Assembly (NCBI RefSeq): GCF_031085165.1
Contig: NZ_JAVHTY010000001.1
Location: 1,459,272 to 1,523,271 of the forward strand
Direction of reading: 5' to 3'
DNA length: 64,000 bases
Source of the DNA: Pseudomonas sp. 102515
Lineage (GTDB): Bacteria > Pseudomonadota > Gammaproteobacteria > Pseudomonadales > Pseudomonadaceae
The position numbers and the translations under genes were made by a program. Position 1 is the stretch's first letter. Every line of letters starts with the position of its first letter. Under the pieces are notes generated by a model. The model was not told where the DNA came from and searched no databases. It worked only from the letters and a program-made list of their open reading frames with translations. Of this stretch, positions 20,521 through 28,732 are shown piece after piece.

Positions 20521-21366
20521 ATGTCCAAGATCCTCGCCTGCCTCGACGGCTCGGCCGTCAGCGCCGCCGTCTGCGACTTCGCTGCCTGGGCCGGCACCAC
20601 CCTGGATGCCCCCCTCACCCTGCTGCATGTGCTGGATCAGCGCCGCTTTCCACGGCCCGGTCAGGCCACGCCGCCCCTGCTGGTCAACCGCGAACACCTG
20701 CTGACCGAGCTGGCGGCCCTGGATGCCCAGCGCGGCACCCTGGCAGAAGACCAGGGTCGGCTGCTGCTCGATGCGGCCCAGCTGCGGGTGGAGGAACAGC
20801 AGGCGCGCTGCGCCGGGGCCGTGCTGCAGCACGGTGACCTGATAGGTTCGCTGGAGAGTCTGCAGGAGGATTTCGACCTCATCGTGCTGGGCCGCCAGGG
20901 CGAGGACAGCCCGCCAAAGCGGTTGATCGGCCGCCACTTGGAAAGCGCCATCCGCCTCCTGCATCGCCCGCTGCTGGTGGCCGGCCACCAGTTCGTCGAG
21001 CCCAGCGGCGTGCTGCTGGCCTATGACGACAGCACCAGCGCGCGCAAGGCGGTGACCTGGGTGGCCAACTGCCGGTTGTTCGACAGCCTGGCGTGCCACC
21101 TGGTAACCGTCGGCCGCGAGCGGGAAGAACGCCGCGCAGCCCTCGCCCGTGCCGCCGACGAACTCAGGGCCCGGGGCCGTACGGTCACCACCGCCATCAC
21201 CGACGGCGACGTGGAACTGGGCCTGGAGCGCTATCGCAAGCAGCATGGCCTGGAGCTGGTGGTGATGGGCGCCTTCGGCCATTCCCGCCTGCGCCACTTC
21301 TTCATGGGCAGCAACACCCGCAACATGCTGGAAGCGGCGGGCAGTGCGCTGATCGTGGTGCGCTAG
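20521..21366 (+). CDS. universal stress protein, tandem UspA domains
   Basis: 281 residues with two UspA folds: residues about 1-145 (MSKILACLDGS... then DFDLIVLGRQGEDS) and about 150-281 (GVLLAYDDSTSARKAV... then LELVVMGAFGHSRLRHFFMGSNT). The second half keeps the nucleotide-binding pattern G-x2-G-x9-GS. Cytosolic. ATG 20521 has a GGAG site ten bases upstream. Probably co-transcribed with the SulP gene. Role in stress survival is inferred from family only. Confidence 0.9.
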   Translation: MSKILACLDGSAVSAAVCDFAAWAGTTLDAPLTLLHVLDQRRFPRPGQATPPLLVNREHLLTELAALDAQRGTLAEDQGRLLLDAAQLRVEEQQARCAGAVLQHGDLIGSLESLQEDFDLIVLGRQGEDSPPKRLIGRHLESAIRLLHRPLLVAGHQFVEPSGVLLAYDDSTSARKAVTWVANCRLFDSLACHLVTVGREREERRAALARAADELRARGRTVTTAITDGDVELGLERYRKQHGLELVVMGAFGHSRLRHFFMGSNTRNMLEAAGSALIVVR

Positions 21367-21384
21367 CTCAGGCTCGCGCTCAGC

Positions 21385-21801
21385 CTAGAAATCCACCCGC
21401 CCGCGGCTGGCCTTGATGCCGCTGCGGCGCGACTTGCCTTCCAAGCGGCGCTGCTTGGAGCCGTAGGTGGGCTTGGTCGGACGACGCGGCTTTTCCTGGA
21501 CGTTGGCGGCGGCGATCAGCGCGGCCAGGCGTTCCAGGGCGTCGGCCCGGTTCTGTTCCTGGGTACGGTATTGCTGTGCCTTGATCACCACCACGCCGTC
21601 GCGGCTGATGCGCTGGTCGCGCAGGGCCAGCAGGCGCGCCTTGAGCGCTTCCGGCAGCGACGAGGCCTGGATGTCGAATCTCAGATGGACGGCGCTGGAA
21701 ACCTTGTTGACGTTCTGGCCACCCGCACCCTGGGCGCGAACCGCCGTGAGCTGGATTTCCTGCTCGGGCAGCGTCAGGCACCCGTCGATGACCAGGGTCA
21801 C
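21385..21801 (-). CDS. arfB: alternative ribosome-rescue factor B / peptidyl-tRNA hydrolase
   Basis: Releases nascent chains from ribosomes stalled at mRNA ends. 138 residues, the usual size. The catalytic GGQ is in AQGAGGQNVNKVSSAV (about residues 25-40), and the basic C-terminal tail (KPTYGSKQRRLEGKSRRSG) is the part that enters the empty mRNA channel in ArfB. I chose GTG 21801, which overlaps the stop of the preceding DsbA-like gene in GTGA; family homology begins there (VTLVIDGCLTLPEQEIQL). Confidence 0.92.
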   Translation of the reverse strand: MTLVIDGCLTLPEQEIQLTAVRAQGAGGQNVNKVSSAVHLRFDIQASSLPEALKARLLALRDQRISRDGVVVIKAQQYRTQEQNRADALERLAALIAAANVQEKPRRPTKPTYGSKQRRLEGKSRRSGIKASRGRVDF

Positions 21802-22433
21802 GCCGGCCGCGCGCCGCGGCTGAGCCAGGCGTCCAGCAGCGGCTCCAGTTCGTCCAACGGCTGGTAGCCGTTGGTGATCAGCGCCAGCTGGCCGTCCCGC
21901 TCGGCGAGCAGCGTGGGGAAACCGGCGATGCCCAGATTGAGTGCCCAGTCGAAGTCGGCCTGGGTGGCCTGGTGCGCCGCTTCGCCGTCGAACAGCGGGG
22001 CGAATTCGATGCGCGGCAGGCCACAGGCCTCGGCCAGTTCCACCAGCAGCGCCGGCTGGGTGACGTCGCGGGCCTCGACATAGAAGGCCCGCTGGATGCG
22101 CTTGGCCAGCGGCCAGACGGCCTCTTCGTCGAGCTGGCGGGCGGCGACCAGGGCACGGCAGGCCGGCTCGGTGTCGTACACCAGGCCTTCCGGCGGGCCC
22201 TGTTCGAGGGCGAAGGGCTGGCCGGTGGTGTCCTGCACCGCCTGCCAGTAGGCCAGGGTGCGTACCCGGCTGGCGGTGTCCTGGGCCACCCGCTCGCGAC
22301 GCAGGCCGCCGACCACCAGGTGCAGGGGAATGCCCTGGGCGGCCGCCCGCTCGGCCAGGCGCTCGACCACCGGAGCGAAGCCCCAGCACCAGGAGCACAT
22401 GGGGTCCATCACATAGAGCAGGCGACCGGTCAT
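21798..22433 (-). CDS. DsbA-family thioredoxin-fold protein
   Basis: 211 residues. The N-terminal strand leads into the active-site motif CSWC within DPMCSWCWGF (about residues 10-19). A helical insertion follows, then the cis-proline loop GIAGFPTLL (about residues 165-175). No signal peptide, so it is a cytosolic DsbA/FrnE-like oxidoreductase rather than periplasmic DsbA. One base separates it from trhO upstream and four bases overlap arfB downstream, so the three genes form an operon. Substrate unknown. Confidence 0.88.
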   Translation of the reverse strand: MTGRLLYVMDPMCSWCWGFAPVVERLAERAAAQGIPLHLVVGGLRRERVAQDTASRVRTLAYWQAVQDTTGQPFALEQGPPEGLVYDTEPACRALVAARQLDEEAVWPLAKRIQRAFYVEARDVTQPALLVELAEACGLPRIEFAPLFDGEAAHQATQADFDWALNLGIAGFPTLLAERDGQLALITNGYQPLDELEPLLDAWLSRGARPA

Positions 22434-22434
22434 C

Positions 22435-23388
22435 CTAGACCTCCTCGGGACTGGGCATGGTGTTCAGCCGCGGATCGCGGCCGATGGGGTGGGGTTCGTT
22501 GCGCAGGCGCGCCAGCTCGATCTGCTTCTGCCGCTCGCGGGCGCCGGCGCGGGTCTTTTCCGACAGCGAATCCCAGCAGTGCGGGCAACTGATGCCGGGG
22601 CGGTAATGCGGTGACTGCATGTCTTCCGGCGAGACCGGCGTGCGGCAGGCATGGCACTGGTCATAGACCCCTTCGGCGAGGTCATGGGTCACGGTGACGC
22701 GGTTATCGAAGACGAAGCACTCGCCTTCCCAGCGGGACTCGGCCGCGGGCACTTCTTCGAGGTACTTGAGGATGCCGCCCTTGAGGTGGAAGACCTCGGG
22801 AAAGCCCTCCTGCAGCATGAAGCTCGACGCCTTCTCGCAGCGGATGCCGCCGGTGCAGAACATGGCGACCTTCCTGTGCCGCGCCGGATCGAAGTGCTCG
22901 CGGATATAGGCCGGGAAATCGCGGAAGCTCTTGGTCTTGGGGTCGATGGCGCCCTTGAAGCTGCCGATGCCCACCTCGTAGTCGTTGCGGGTATCGATCA
23001 CCAGCACCTCGGGATCGTCCACCAGGGCGTTCCAGTCCCGGGGTTCGACATAGGTACCCACGCGGCGGTTGGGATCGACGCCGGGCACGCCCAGGGTGAC
23101 GATCTCCTTCTTCAGCTTGACCTTGGTGCGATAGAAGGGCTGCTCGGCGCAGTGGGATTCCTTGTGGTCGATGTCGACCAGGCGCGGATCGGCGCGCAGC
23201 CAGGCGAGCACGGCGTCGATGCCTGCGCGGCTGCCGGAAACGGTGCCGTTGATGCCTTCCTCGGCCAGCAGCAGGGTGCCCTTGACGTCATGGGTCAGGA
23301 GGGTCTGCAACAGGGGTTCACGCAATTGGACGTAGTCGTCCAGGGTGACGAACTTGTACAAGGCCGCCACGACAATCTTGTCGGTCAT
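22435..23388 (-). CDS. trhO: tRNA uridine(34) hydroxylase, rhodanese-type
   Basis: Oxygen-dependent hydroxylation of U34 in tRNA, the first step of 5-carboxymethoxyuridine synthesis in the YceA/TrhO family. 317 residues. An N-terminal acylphosphatase-like domain is followed by a rhodanese domain with active-site cysteine in [11 protein letters not shown] (about residues 180-190), then a C-terminal CHAC...CPHC pair suited to metal binding. ATG 23388 gives [14 protein letters not shown]. The later steps of the same modification are carried out by CmoA and CmoB, both encoded at 61711-63413. Confidence 0.93.
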   Translation of the reverse strand: MTDKIVVAALYKFVTLDDYVQLREPLLQTLLTHDVKGTLLLAEEGINGTVSGSRAGIDAVLAWLRADPRLVDIDHKESHCAEQPFYRTKVKLKKEIVTLGVPGVDPNRRVGTYVEPRDWNALVDDPEVLVIDTRNDYEVGIGSFKGAIDPKTKSFRDFPAYIREHFDPARHRKVAMFCTGGIRCEKASSFMLQEGFPEVFHLKGGILKYLEEVPAAESRWEGECFVFDNRVTVTHDLAEGVYDQCHACRTPVSPEDMQSPHYRPGISCPHCWDSLSEKTRAGARERQKQIELARLRNEPHPIGRDPRLNTMPSPEEV

Positions 23389-23430
23389 CTTCGGGTTCCC
23401 AGGGGTCGCCCTCGCAAAGGGCGGACCGGT

Positions 23431-23591
23431 TAGAACCTGTTCATGACCTGCTACGCGTCGGCCAAACGGCGTTGAAAAGGCCTGCGGAATGCTCATTTAC
23501 CACTCGTAAACTCGAGCGCGAGTCCGATCCGCTTCCTCAGCCCTTTTCGCCTTGTTTGTCTCTAGCTCGCGAGGTCGTGAAACAGGTTCTT
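23431..23591. repeat. palindromic intergenic repeat, copy 4
   Basis: A 161-bp element in the same orientation as copy 1. The terminal inverted repeats are AGAACCTGTT / AACAGGTTCT, where copies 1 and 3 have AGAGCCTGTT, so both ends have changed together. Internal hairpins are TTTAC-CACTC-GTAAA and CTCG-AGCG-CGAG. It lies upstream of trhO and after bolA. Confidence 0.85.
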
Positions 23592-23601
23592 CGACGAAAA
23601 C

Positions 23602-23619
23602 GCCGGCAAGGATGCCGGC
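23602..23619 (-). terminator. intrinsic terminator of bolA
   Basis: Inverted repeat GCCGGCA / TGCCGGC with a four-base loop. On the minus strand it is followed by CGTTTTCGTC, and it lies shortly after the bolA stop. Confidence 0.7.
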
Positions 23620-23671
23620 GCCGATCAAATTTTAACCAATACGGACTGCCACTGAACAGGGCTCTCGAGGC

Positions 23672-23983
23672 TCAGCCCGCCAGGTCGTGCGTGCTGCCGC
23701 CGCGGCAGGTGGGCGAATCCGGTGCCTGGCCCTGGGCTGCCCACTCCGCTGGGGTGTAGGTGTGCAGCGCCAGGGCATGGAACTGGCCCATGAGTTCGCC
23801 CAGGGTGCCATAGACCTTCTGGTGGCGCTTCACCGCGTTGAGGCCGGCGAAATGCTCGCTGACCACCACCGCCTTGTAGTGGGTCTCCTGGCCGCGGCTG
23901 TGCATGTGGCTTTCGTCCAGCACCTGCAGGTGCTCGGGTTGCAACAGGCTCAGGCTGGACTGGATACGTTCGCGCATGCTCAT
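23672..23983 (-). CDS. bolA: BolA family protein
   Basis: 103 residues, cytosolic. BolA proteins bind DNA and form [2Fe-2S] complexes with monothiol glutaredoxins. The family core is present: HLQVLDESHMHSRGQETHYKAVVVSEHFAGLNAVKRHQKVYGTLGEL, with the His residues and the KRHQ-VY-L helix expected of BolA. ATG 23983 has GAGGT upstream. Its neighbours (DUF2059 gene, then fumC) follow the order I remember from P. aeruginosa. Confidence 0.93.
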   Translation of the reverse strand: MSMRERIQSSLSLLQPEHLQVLDESHMHSRGQETHYKAVVVSEHFAGLNAVKRHQKVYGTLGELMGQFHALALHTYTPAEWAAQGQAPDSPTCRGGSTHDLAG

Positions 23984-24064
23984 GGGGATACCTCGACTGT
24001 GAGAAGCGTCATTCTAACGGGCTCGCGGCCCGCCCGGAATCGCTCCGGTCGGCCCACAAACGAC

Positions 24065-24089
24065 GAAGCCCGGAACGGGTCCGGGCTTC
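24065..24089 (-). terminator. intrinsic terminator after the DUF2059 gene
   Basis: Perfect ten-bp stem GAAGCCCGGA / TCCGGGCTTC with a five-base loop, followed on the minus strand by CGTCGTTTGTG. The T tract is short. Confidence 0.7.
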
Positions 24090-24105
24090 GGGGCAAAGGC
24101 TGGAT

Positions 24106-24642
24106 TCAGCGCTTGGCGGGCGGCGGTGCGTTCTCGGCACCGGCCGGCGGCTTCACGCCCAGCTCCTTGTCCATCTCGGCGAGGATGCCGTTGACCTTGG
24201 GTACCGCCTGTTCCAGCTTGGCCTGGGTCAGCTGGGCGGACTGCGCCGACAGGCGCGGCAGGGTCGCGATCATCTTCTTGCCCAGATCGGACTGGTAGAA
24301 CTTGATCAGGCCTTCCAGGTCGTCTTCGGTGAAGTTGTCGGTGTACAGCTTGACCATCTCGGGCTTGATCCTTTCCCAGCCGATGGTGCTGTCCAGCGCC
24401 TGGTTGGCGCGGGCGGTGTAGCTTTCCAGCACGGCTTTCTTGGCCGGCGCCTTGGCCTGCTCGAAGTGCTGGGCGAAGAGCTGCTGGACCTGGGCGTAGA
24501 CCGGCGTGGTCAGCTTGTCGGCGTTGGCCAGCTTGAGAAAGCGCTCCGCGTCGGCCGCGTGGCTCTTGGCATCGGCCAGGGCGAAGCTGCTGGCGCTGGC
24601 GAGCACGACTACGGCGCCAAGCGTACGGAGGGTCTTCTTCAT
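24106..24642 (-). CDS. DUF2059 periplasmic protein
   Basis: 178 residues. An N-terminal signal peptide (MKKTLRTLGAVVVLASASSFALA, with cleavage likely after ALA) is followed by a helical domain matching DUF2059 (MVKLYTDNFTEDDLEGLIKFYQSDLGKKM at about residues 95-125). The C-terminus is proline/alanine rich. Function unknown. I chose the second ATG (24642) because a GAAGGA site lies five bases upstream of it, whereas the first ATG overlaps that site. Confidence 0.87.
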   Translation of the reverse strand: MKKTLRTLGAVVVLASASSFALADAKSHAADAERFLKLANADKLTTPVYAQVQQLFAQHFEQAKAPAKKAVLESYTARANQALDSTIGWERIKPEMVKLYTDNFTEDDLEGLIKFYQSDLGKKMIATLPRLSAQSAQLTQAKLEQAVPKVNGILAEMDKELGVKPPAGAENAPPPAKR

Positions 24643-24813
24643 GGGCATCCTTCAGGAGGCTGAAAATGGACCGCGAGTGTGCCACAGAGCGGCTGAACCT
24701 GGCCTGAACTCATCGAGGACAGCCACCCAGTTGAGAATATCTCCCATTTGGGAACCCTGGCGCTAACCTGCTGCCCAAACTAGCTGGACCCTACCTCATC
24801 AACGGAGACCGCC

Positions 24814-26208
24814 ATGAGCCGCACCGAAACCGATAGCATCGGCCCCATCGAAGTAGCCGACGACGTCTACTGGGGCGCCCAGACCCAAAGGTCGCTGGAA
24901 AACTTCGCCATCGGCAACCAGCAGATGCCGCTGGCGGTGGTACATGCCCTGGCGACGGTGAAGAAGGCGGCCGCGCGGGTCAACCTGCGCCTCGGCGAAC
25001 TGCCGGAAGACGTCGCCACCCTGATCGAGAAGGCCAGCAGCGAGATCCTCGACGGCTTCCACGATGACCAGTTTCCCCTGGTGGTCTGGCAGACGGGCAG
25101 CGGTACCCAGAGCAACATGAACGTCAACGAGGTCATCGCCGGGCGCAGCAACGAGTTGGCCGGCAACGGCATGGGCGGCAAAAAGCCGGTCCATCCCAAT
25201 GACCACGTCAATCGCGGCCAGAGCTCCAACGACTGCTTCCCCACCGCCATGCACATCGCCACCGCCCTGGCGGTGCAGAACGACCTGCTGCCGGCCATCG
25301 CCGAGCTGTCCGGCGGCCTGGCGCTGCAGTCGGCGCGCTACCAGAACCTGGTCAAGACCGGCCGCACCCACATGATGGACGCCACCCCGGTGACCTTCGG
25401 CCAGGAGCTGTCAGCCTTCGTCGCCCAGCTGGACCTGGCCGAGCGCGCCATCCGCAACGCCCTGCCGGCGGTCCTGGAACTGGCCCAGGGCGGCACTGCC
25501 GTAGGCACCGGCCTCAATGCGCCCAAGGGCTTCGACGAAGCCATCGCCAAGGAAATCGCCGAACTCACCGGCCTGCCCTTCGTCACCGCACCGAACAAGT
25601 TCGCCGCCCTCGCCGGCCATGAGCCCCTGGTGGCCCTGCACGGCGGCCTCAAGACCCTGGCCGTGGCGCTGATGAAGATCGCCAACGACCTGCGCCTGCT
25701 GGGCTCCGGTCCGCGTGCGGGCTTCGCCGAGGTCAGGCTGCCGGCCAACGAACCGGGTAGCTCCATCATGCCGGGCAAGGTCAACCCGACCCAGTGCGAG
25801 GCCTTGTCGATGCTGGCCTGCCAGGTGATCGGCAATGACGTCACCGTCGGTTTCGCCGCGAGCCAGGGTCATCTGCAGCTCAACGTCTACAAGCCGGTGA
25901 TCGCCCACAACGTGCTGGAATCCATCCGCCTGCTGGCCGATGGCAGTCGCAACTTCAATACCCATTGCGTCACCGGCATGGAGCCGGACGAGCACAAGAT
26001 GGCCGAGCACCTGGAACAGGGATTGATGCTGGTGACGGCGCTCAATCCCCACATCGGCTACGACAAGGCCGCCGAGATCGCCAAGAAGGCCTATGCCGAG
26101 AACAAGACCCTGCGCGCCGCCGCGCTGGAACTCGGCTACCTGACCGATGCGCAGTTCGACGAGTGGGTGCGCCCGGAGACCATGCTGGAAGCCGGTGGCC
26201 GTGGCTGA
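24814..26208 (+). CDS. fumC: class II fumarate hydratase
   Basis: Iron-independent enzyme that interconverts fumarate and malate in the TCA cycle. 464 residues, normal length. The superfamily signature GSSIMPGKVNP is at about residues 315-325. Other active-site segments: SGTQSNMNVNEV, HPNDHVNRGQSSND and KTGRTHMMDATP. The gene is preceded by ACGGAGACCGCC, a reasonable ribosome binding site. Pseudomonads often have two fumC genes; this copy is not beside sodA, and its bolA/DUF2059 neighbours suggest the fumC2 type. Confidence 0.96.
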   Translation: MSRTETDSIGPIEVADDVYWGAQTQRSLENFAIGNQQMPLAVVHALATVKKAAARVNLRLGELPEDVATLIEKASSEILDGFHDDQFPLVVWQTGSGTQSNMNVNEVIAGRSNELAGNGMGGKKPVHPNDHVNRGQSSNDCFPTAMHIATALAVQNDLLPAIAELSGGLALQSARYQNLVKTGRTHMMDATPVTFGQELSAFVAQLDLAERAIRNALPAVLELAQGGTAVGTGLNAPKGFDEAIAKEIAELTGLPFVTAPNKFAALAGHEPLVALHGGLKTLAVALMKIANDLRLLGSGPRAGFAEVRLPANEPGSSIMPGKVNPTQCEALSMLACQVIGNDVTVGFAASQGHLQLNVYKPVIAHNVLESIRLLADGSRNFNTHCVTGMEPDEHKMAEHLEQGLMLVTALNPHIGYDKAAEIAKKAYAENKTLRAAALELGYLTDAQFDEWVRPETMLEAGGRG

Positions 26209-26815
26209 GGCCCGCGGCGCCACGCCGCTGGAGGGGGATGGCCGGCGCCTGCTGGTCATCCAGGGCAATCCCAAGCGCACCAGTTTCTGCCAGTCCCTGG
26301 CCGACGCCTATGTCCAGGGCGCCCAGGCCAGCGGTCAGGTGGTGCGCCAGCTGAAGCTGGCCGAGGCTCAATTCGATCCGGTGCTGCGCGAGGGCTACGA
26401 CCTCTCCCAGACCCTAGAGCCGGACCTGCTGGAGGCCCAGCGGCAGATCCACTGGGCGGAGCACCTGGTGTTCATCTACCCGGTGTGGTGGAACGGCCTG
26501 CCAGCAGTGCTGGCGGGCTTTCTCGAACGCGTCCTGCAACCAGGCTTCGCCTTCGCCCAGCGCGACCAGACCTGGGGCGGCGACCCCCTGCTGACCGGGC
26601 GCAGCGCCGAACTGCTGGTCACCTCCGACACCCCGCCCTCCCCCTGGCAGCGCCTGCGCAACCAGGCACCCCATCGCCAGGGCATCCAGGAAGGCCTCGA
26701 GGCCTGCGGCATCCAGGTGCTGCAGGTCCACGAGTACTCGCCGGTGCGGGCGGCGGACGAGGAACAGCGATTGCGCTGGTTGCAGGAAGTGGAACGGTTG
26801 GGGCGGAACGAGTAG
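26201..26815 (+). CDS. NAD(P)H-dependent flavodoxin-fold oxidoreductase
   Basis: About 204 residues of the MdaB/KefF-like NAD(P)H quinone reductase fold. The first strand and phosphate loop are LLVIQGNPKRTSFCQSLADAY. The flavin-contacting segment is HLVFIYPVWWNGLPAVLAGFLERV (about residues 85-108). The gene starts inside the end of fumC; GTG 26201 (8-nt overlap) or GTG 26195 are both possible, and no in-frame ATG fits. Overlap suggests co-transcription with fumC. Substrate unknown. Confidence 0.82.
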   Translation: MAEARGATPLEGDGRRLLVIQGNPKRTSFCQSLADAYVQGAQASGQVVRQLKLAEAQFDPVLREGYDLSQTLEPDLLEAQRQIHWAEHLVFIYPVWWNGLPAVLAGFLERVLQPGFAFAQRDQTWGGDPLLTGRSAELLVTSDTPPSPWQRLRNQAPHRQGIQEGLEACGIQVLQVHEYSPVRAADEEQRLRWLQEVERLGRNE

Positions 26816-26832
26816 GCCATCCGGGAGCCTTG

Positions 26833-26923
26833 GTAGGTTGGGTTGAGCGCCAGCGAAGCCCATCAGCAACTCGACATTGGCCCTGTTGGGCTTCGACGAT
26901 GAAGCTGTCTCAGCCCAACCTAC
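26833..26923. repeat. inverted GTAGGTTGGG-type repeat
   Basis: Left arm begins GTAGGTTGGGTTGAGCGCC; right arm ends CAGCCCAACCTAC at 26923. Same family as 13715-13788. It separates the fumC pair from the hydrolase gene. Confidence 0.75.
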
Positions 26924-27043
26924 GGTCTATTACTTCCAACCAAAGCCTGAGCTCCAGGCATAACCAAAGCGCCTTTTATTCTTTCTCCTGCGCATCAACC
27001 ACCGGCACTATCGACGCTCCCCTTTCGCCCGCGGAGCACCGCC

Positions 27044-27604
27044 ATGACCCGCTATCTCATCCTCCCCGGCTGGCAAGGCTCCGGCCCCGATCACTGGCAG
27101 ACCCATTGGCAGCGCCGTCTGCCGGATGCCCGGCGGGTCGAACAGGACGACTGGCAGCATCCCGATCCGCAGCGTTGGGTCGCCACTCTCGACAGGGCCA
27201 TCGCCGAGGCCAATGCCCCGGTGGTACTGATCGCCCATAGCCTGGGTTGCGTGACCGTCGCGCTCTGGGCCGCCAGCGCTCCGGTGGCCCGTCGGCAGCG
27301 GGTGCTGGCGGCCTTGCTGGTGGCGCCGGCCGACGTCGAGCGCCCGGGTTGCCCGATGGAACTGCTGGGTTTCGCGCCCTTGCCACGGCAGCCACTGCCC
27401 TTCCCTTCCAGGGTAGTGACCTCGGACAACGACCATGCCATCAGCCTCGCCCGAGCCGAAGCCCTGGCCCAGGCCTGGGGGAGCGAGCTGGACATCCTCC
27501 CGGGTGCCGGCCATATCAACACCCGCTCCGGGCATCGGCAGTGGGAAGAAGGTCTGATCCATTTGGCGAAGCTGGGATCGGCTCAGGGCCTGCGCGTCGC
27601 CTGA
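27044..27604 (+). CDS. RBBP9/YdeN-type alpha/beta hydrolase
   Basis: 186 residues, the usual size of the family. The oxyanion region is LPGWQGSGPDHWQTHW. The nucleophile is in IAHSLGCVT (about residue 65). The acid is probably in TSDNDHAIS and the catalytic His in GAGHINTRSGHRQW. Cytosolic serine hydrolase; substrate unknown. ATG 27044 follows CGGAGCACCGCC. It stands alone, convergent with the T2SS operon. Confidence 0.9.
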   Translation: MTRYLILPGWQGSGPDHWQTHWQRRLPDARRVEQDDWQHPDPQRWVATLDRAIAEANAPVVLIAHSLGCVTVALWAASAPVARRQRVLAALLVAPADVERPGCPMELLGFAPLPRQPLPFPSRVVTSDNDHAISLARAEALAQAWGSELDILPGAGHINTRSGHRQWEEGLIHLAKLGSAQGLRVA

Positions 27605-27620
27605 TCGAGCCCTCTCGTGC

Positions 27621-28313
27621 CTAGAAGCGACCCGACACCTCGCTCTGACCGGCCTTGAGCCAGCCGATACCCTGCAGCATGGGCGCAATCTCACTGCCGG
27701 GCTGCGCCGTACCCCGTACCTGCCCCCGCCAGTTGGCCAGGCTCAGGCGCAATTCCAGGCGATGCTGGCCGGTGCGCTCGAAGACGCCCTGCAGCCAGGG
27801 CGCAGTATGGCAATCCACCTGCAACCGGGCTTCGCCCAGGCTGAGTCGCCGGGGGACCAGGGCCTGCAGCCCAGCGCCCTGCCAGCTGCCGCTGGCCGTC
27901 TGGCAACGACGCCAACTGCCTCCGAGCCGGACATCGCCGACCAGCCGACCGGCGAGCAGGGCGCTCCCCGGTGCCTGCAACCAGCGCAGATCGCCACCTG
28001 CGAGATCGGCTTGCCATTGCCAGGGCCAACCGCTCAGGATCAAGCCCCAGGGCGCGGCCTCGGACTCGCCCACCGTGACCTGCAATGCGCCCGGCCATTG
28101 CAGTCGCCATTGCCAGGGGCCGGCACCACCGCCCGGCCAGTCGAGGCGCTGCATGCCACCGGCGCGCAAGGAACCCTGCAGACCGATCGAGGTGACCTGG
28201 GGCGGCAGCAGCCGCGGCAGCCAGTCCGCTGCGGGCCAATAGAGCAGGCAGCCCGAGACGAAGATCAGGACAGTGAACAGGGTAAAGGCCAAGCGCGCGA
28301 GCCAGCGGATCAT
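27621..28313 (-). CDS. gspN: type II secretion protein N
   Basis: Last gene of the T2SS run. 230 residues, with one N-terminal membrane helix (about residues 5-28) and a periplasmic domain rich in Trp and Gly. Weakly conserved family; assignment rests on length, topology and position after gspM, with which it overlaps in ATGA. GspN is absent from many T2SS and its exact role is unclear. Confidence 0.8.
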   Translation of the reverse strand: MIRWLARLAFTLFTVLIFVSGCLLYWPAADWLPRLLPPQVTSIGLQGSLRAGGMQRLDWPGGGAGPWQWRLQWPGALQVTVGESEAAPWGLILSGWPWQWQADLAGGDLRWLQAPGSALLAGRLVGDVRLGGSWRRCQTASGSWQGAGLQALVPRRLSLGEARLQVDCHTAPWLQGVFERTGQHRLELRLSLANWRGQVRGTAQPGSEIAPMLQGIGWLKAGQSEVSGRF

Positions 28314-28732
28314 GGCGTCCGCCCCACCAGCACCGCCAGGACCTCCAGCTCGAAGGCCACGCCAGTCGGCTGGCTGCGGACCCTGAGGGTCCGCGGCAAC
28401 CAGCCCCGCGCCCGCGCCCAGGCCTGCAGCCGCTCCACCGCCCCGACATCCACCGCCTCGCCACGCAGTTGCCAGGCCGGCTCAGCCAGGGTCAGCGCAC
28501 TGAAGGTCACGCCACTCACGGCGCCGCGCCAGTCCGCCTCCTGCAGCGGCTGGGCGACGGGCAGCGCGCGGGCCTCTTCGGCGAGGCGGACCCAGTCCAC
28601 CGTGGCCGGTCGGCTGCCTGGCGTGGGGCGCAACAGCAGGATGGCGGCCAGCAGCAGAATGACCAGTCCGCCGAGGGCCGCCCGCTGGCGCTCGGCGGAT
28701 AGCCGCTGCCAGCGCTGAAGGATGATACTCAT
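28310..28732 (-). CDS. gspM: type II secretion protein M
   Basis: 140 residues with a cytosolic N-terminus, one membrane helix (about residues 19-36, ALGGLVILLLAAILLLRP) and a periplasmic ferredoxin-like domain. GspM binds GspL in the inner-membrane platform. ATG 28732 overlaps the gspL stop in ATGA, and its own stop overlaps the gspN start in the same way. Assigned by topology and position. Confidence 0.82.
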   Translation of the reverse strand: MSIILQRWQRLSAERQRAALGGLVILLLAAILLLRPTPGSRPATVDWVRLAEEARALPVAQPLQEADWRGAVSGVTFSALTLAEPAWQLRGEAVDVGAVERLQAWARARGWLPRTLRVRSQPTGVAFELEVLAVLVGRTP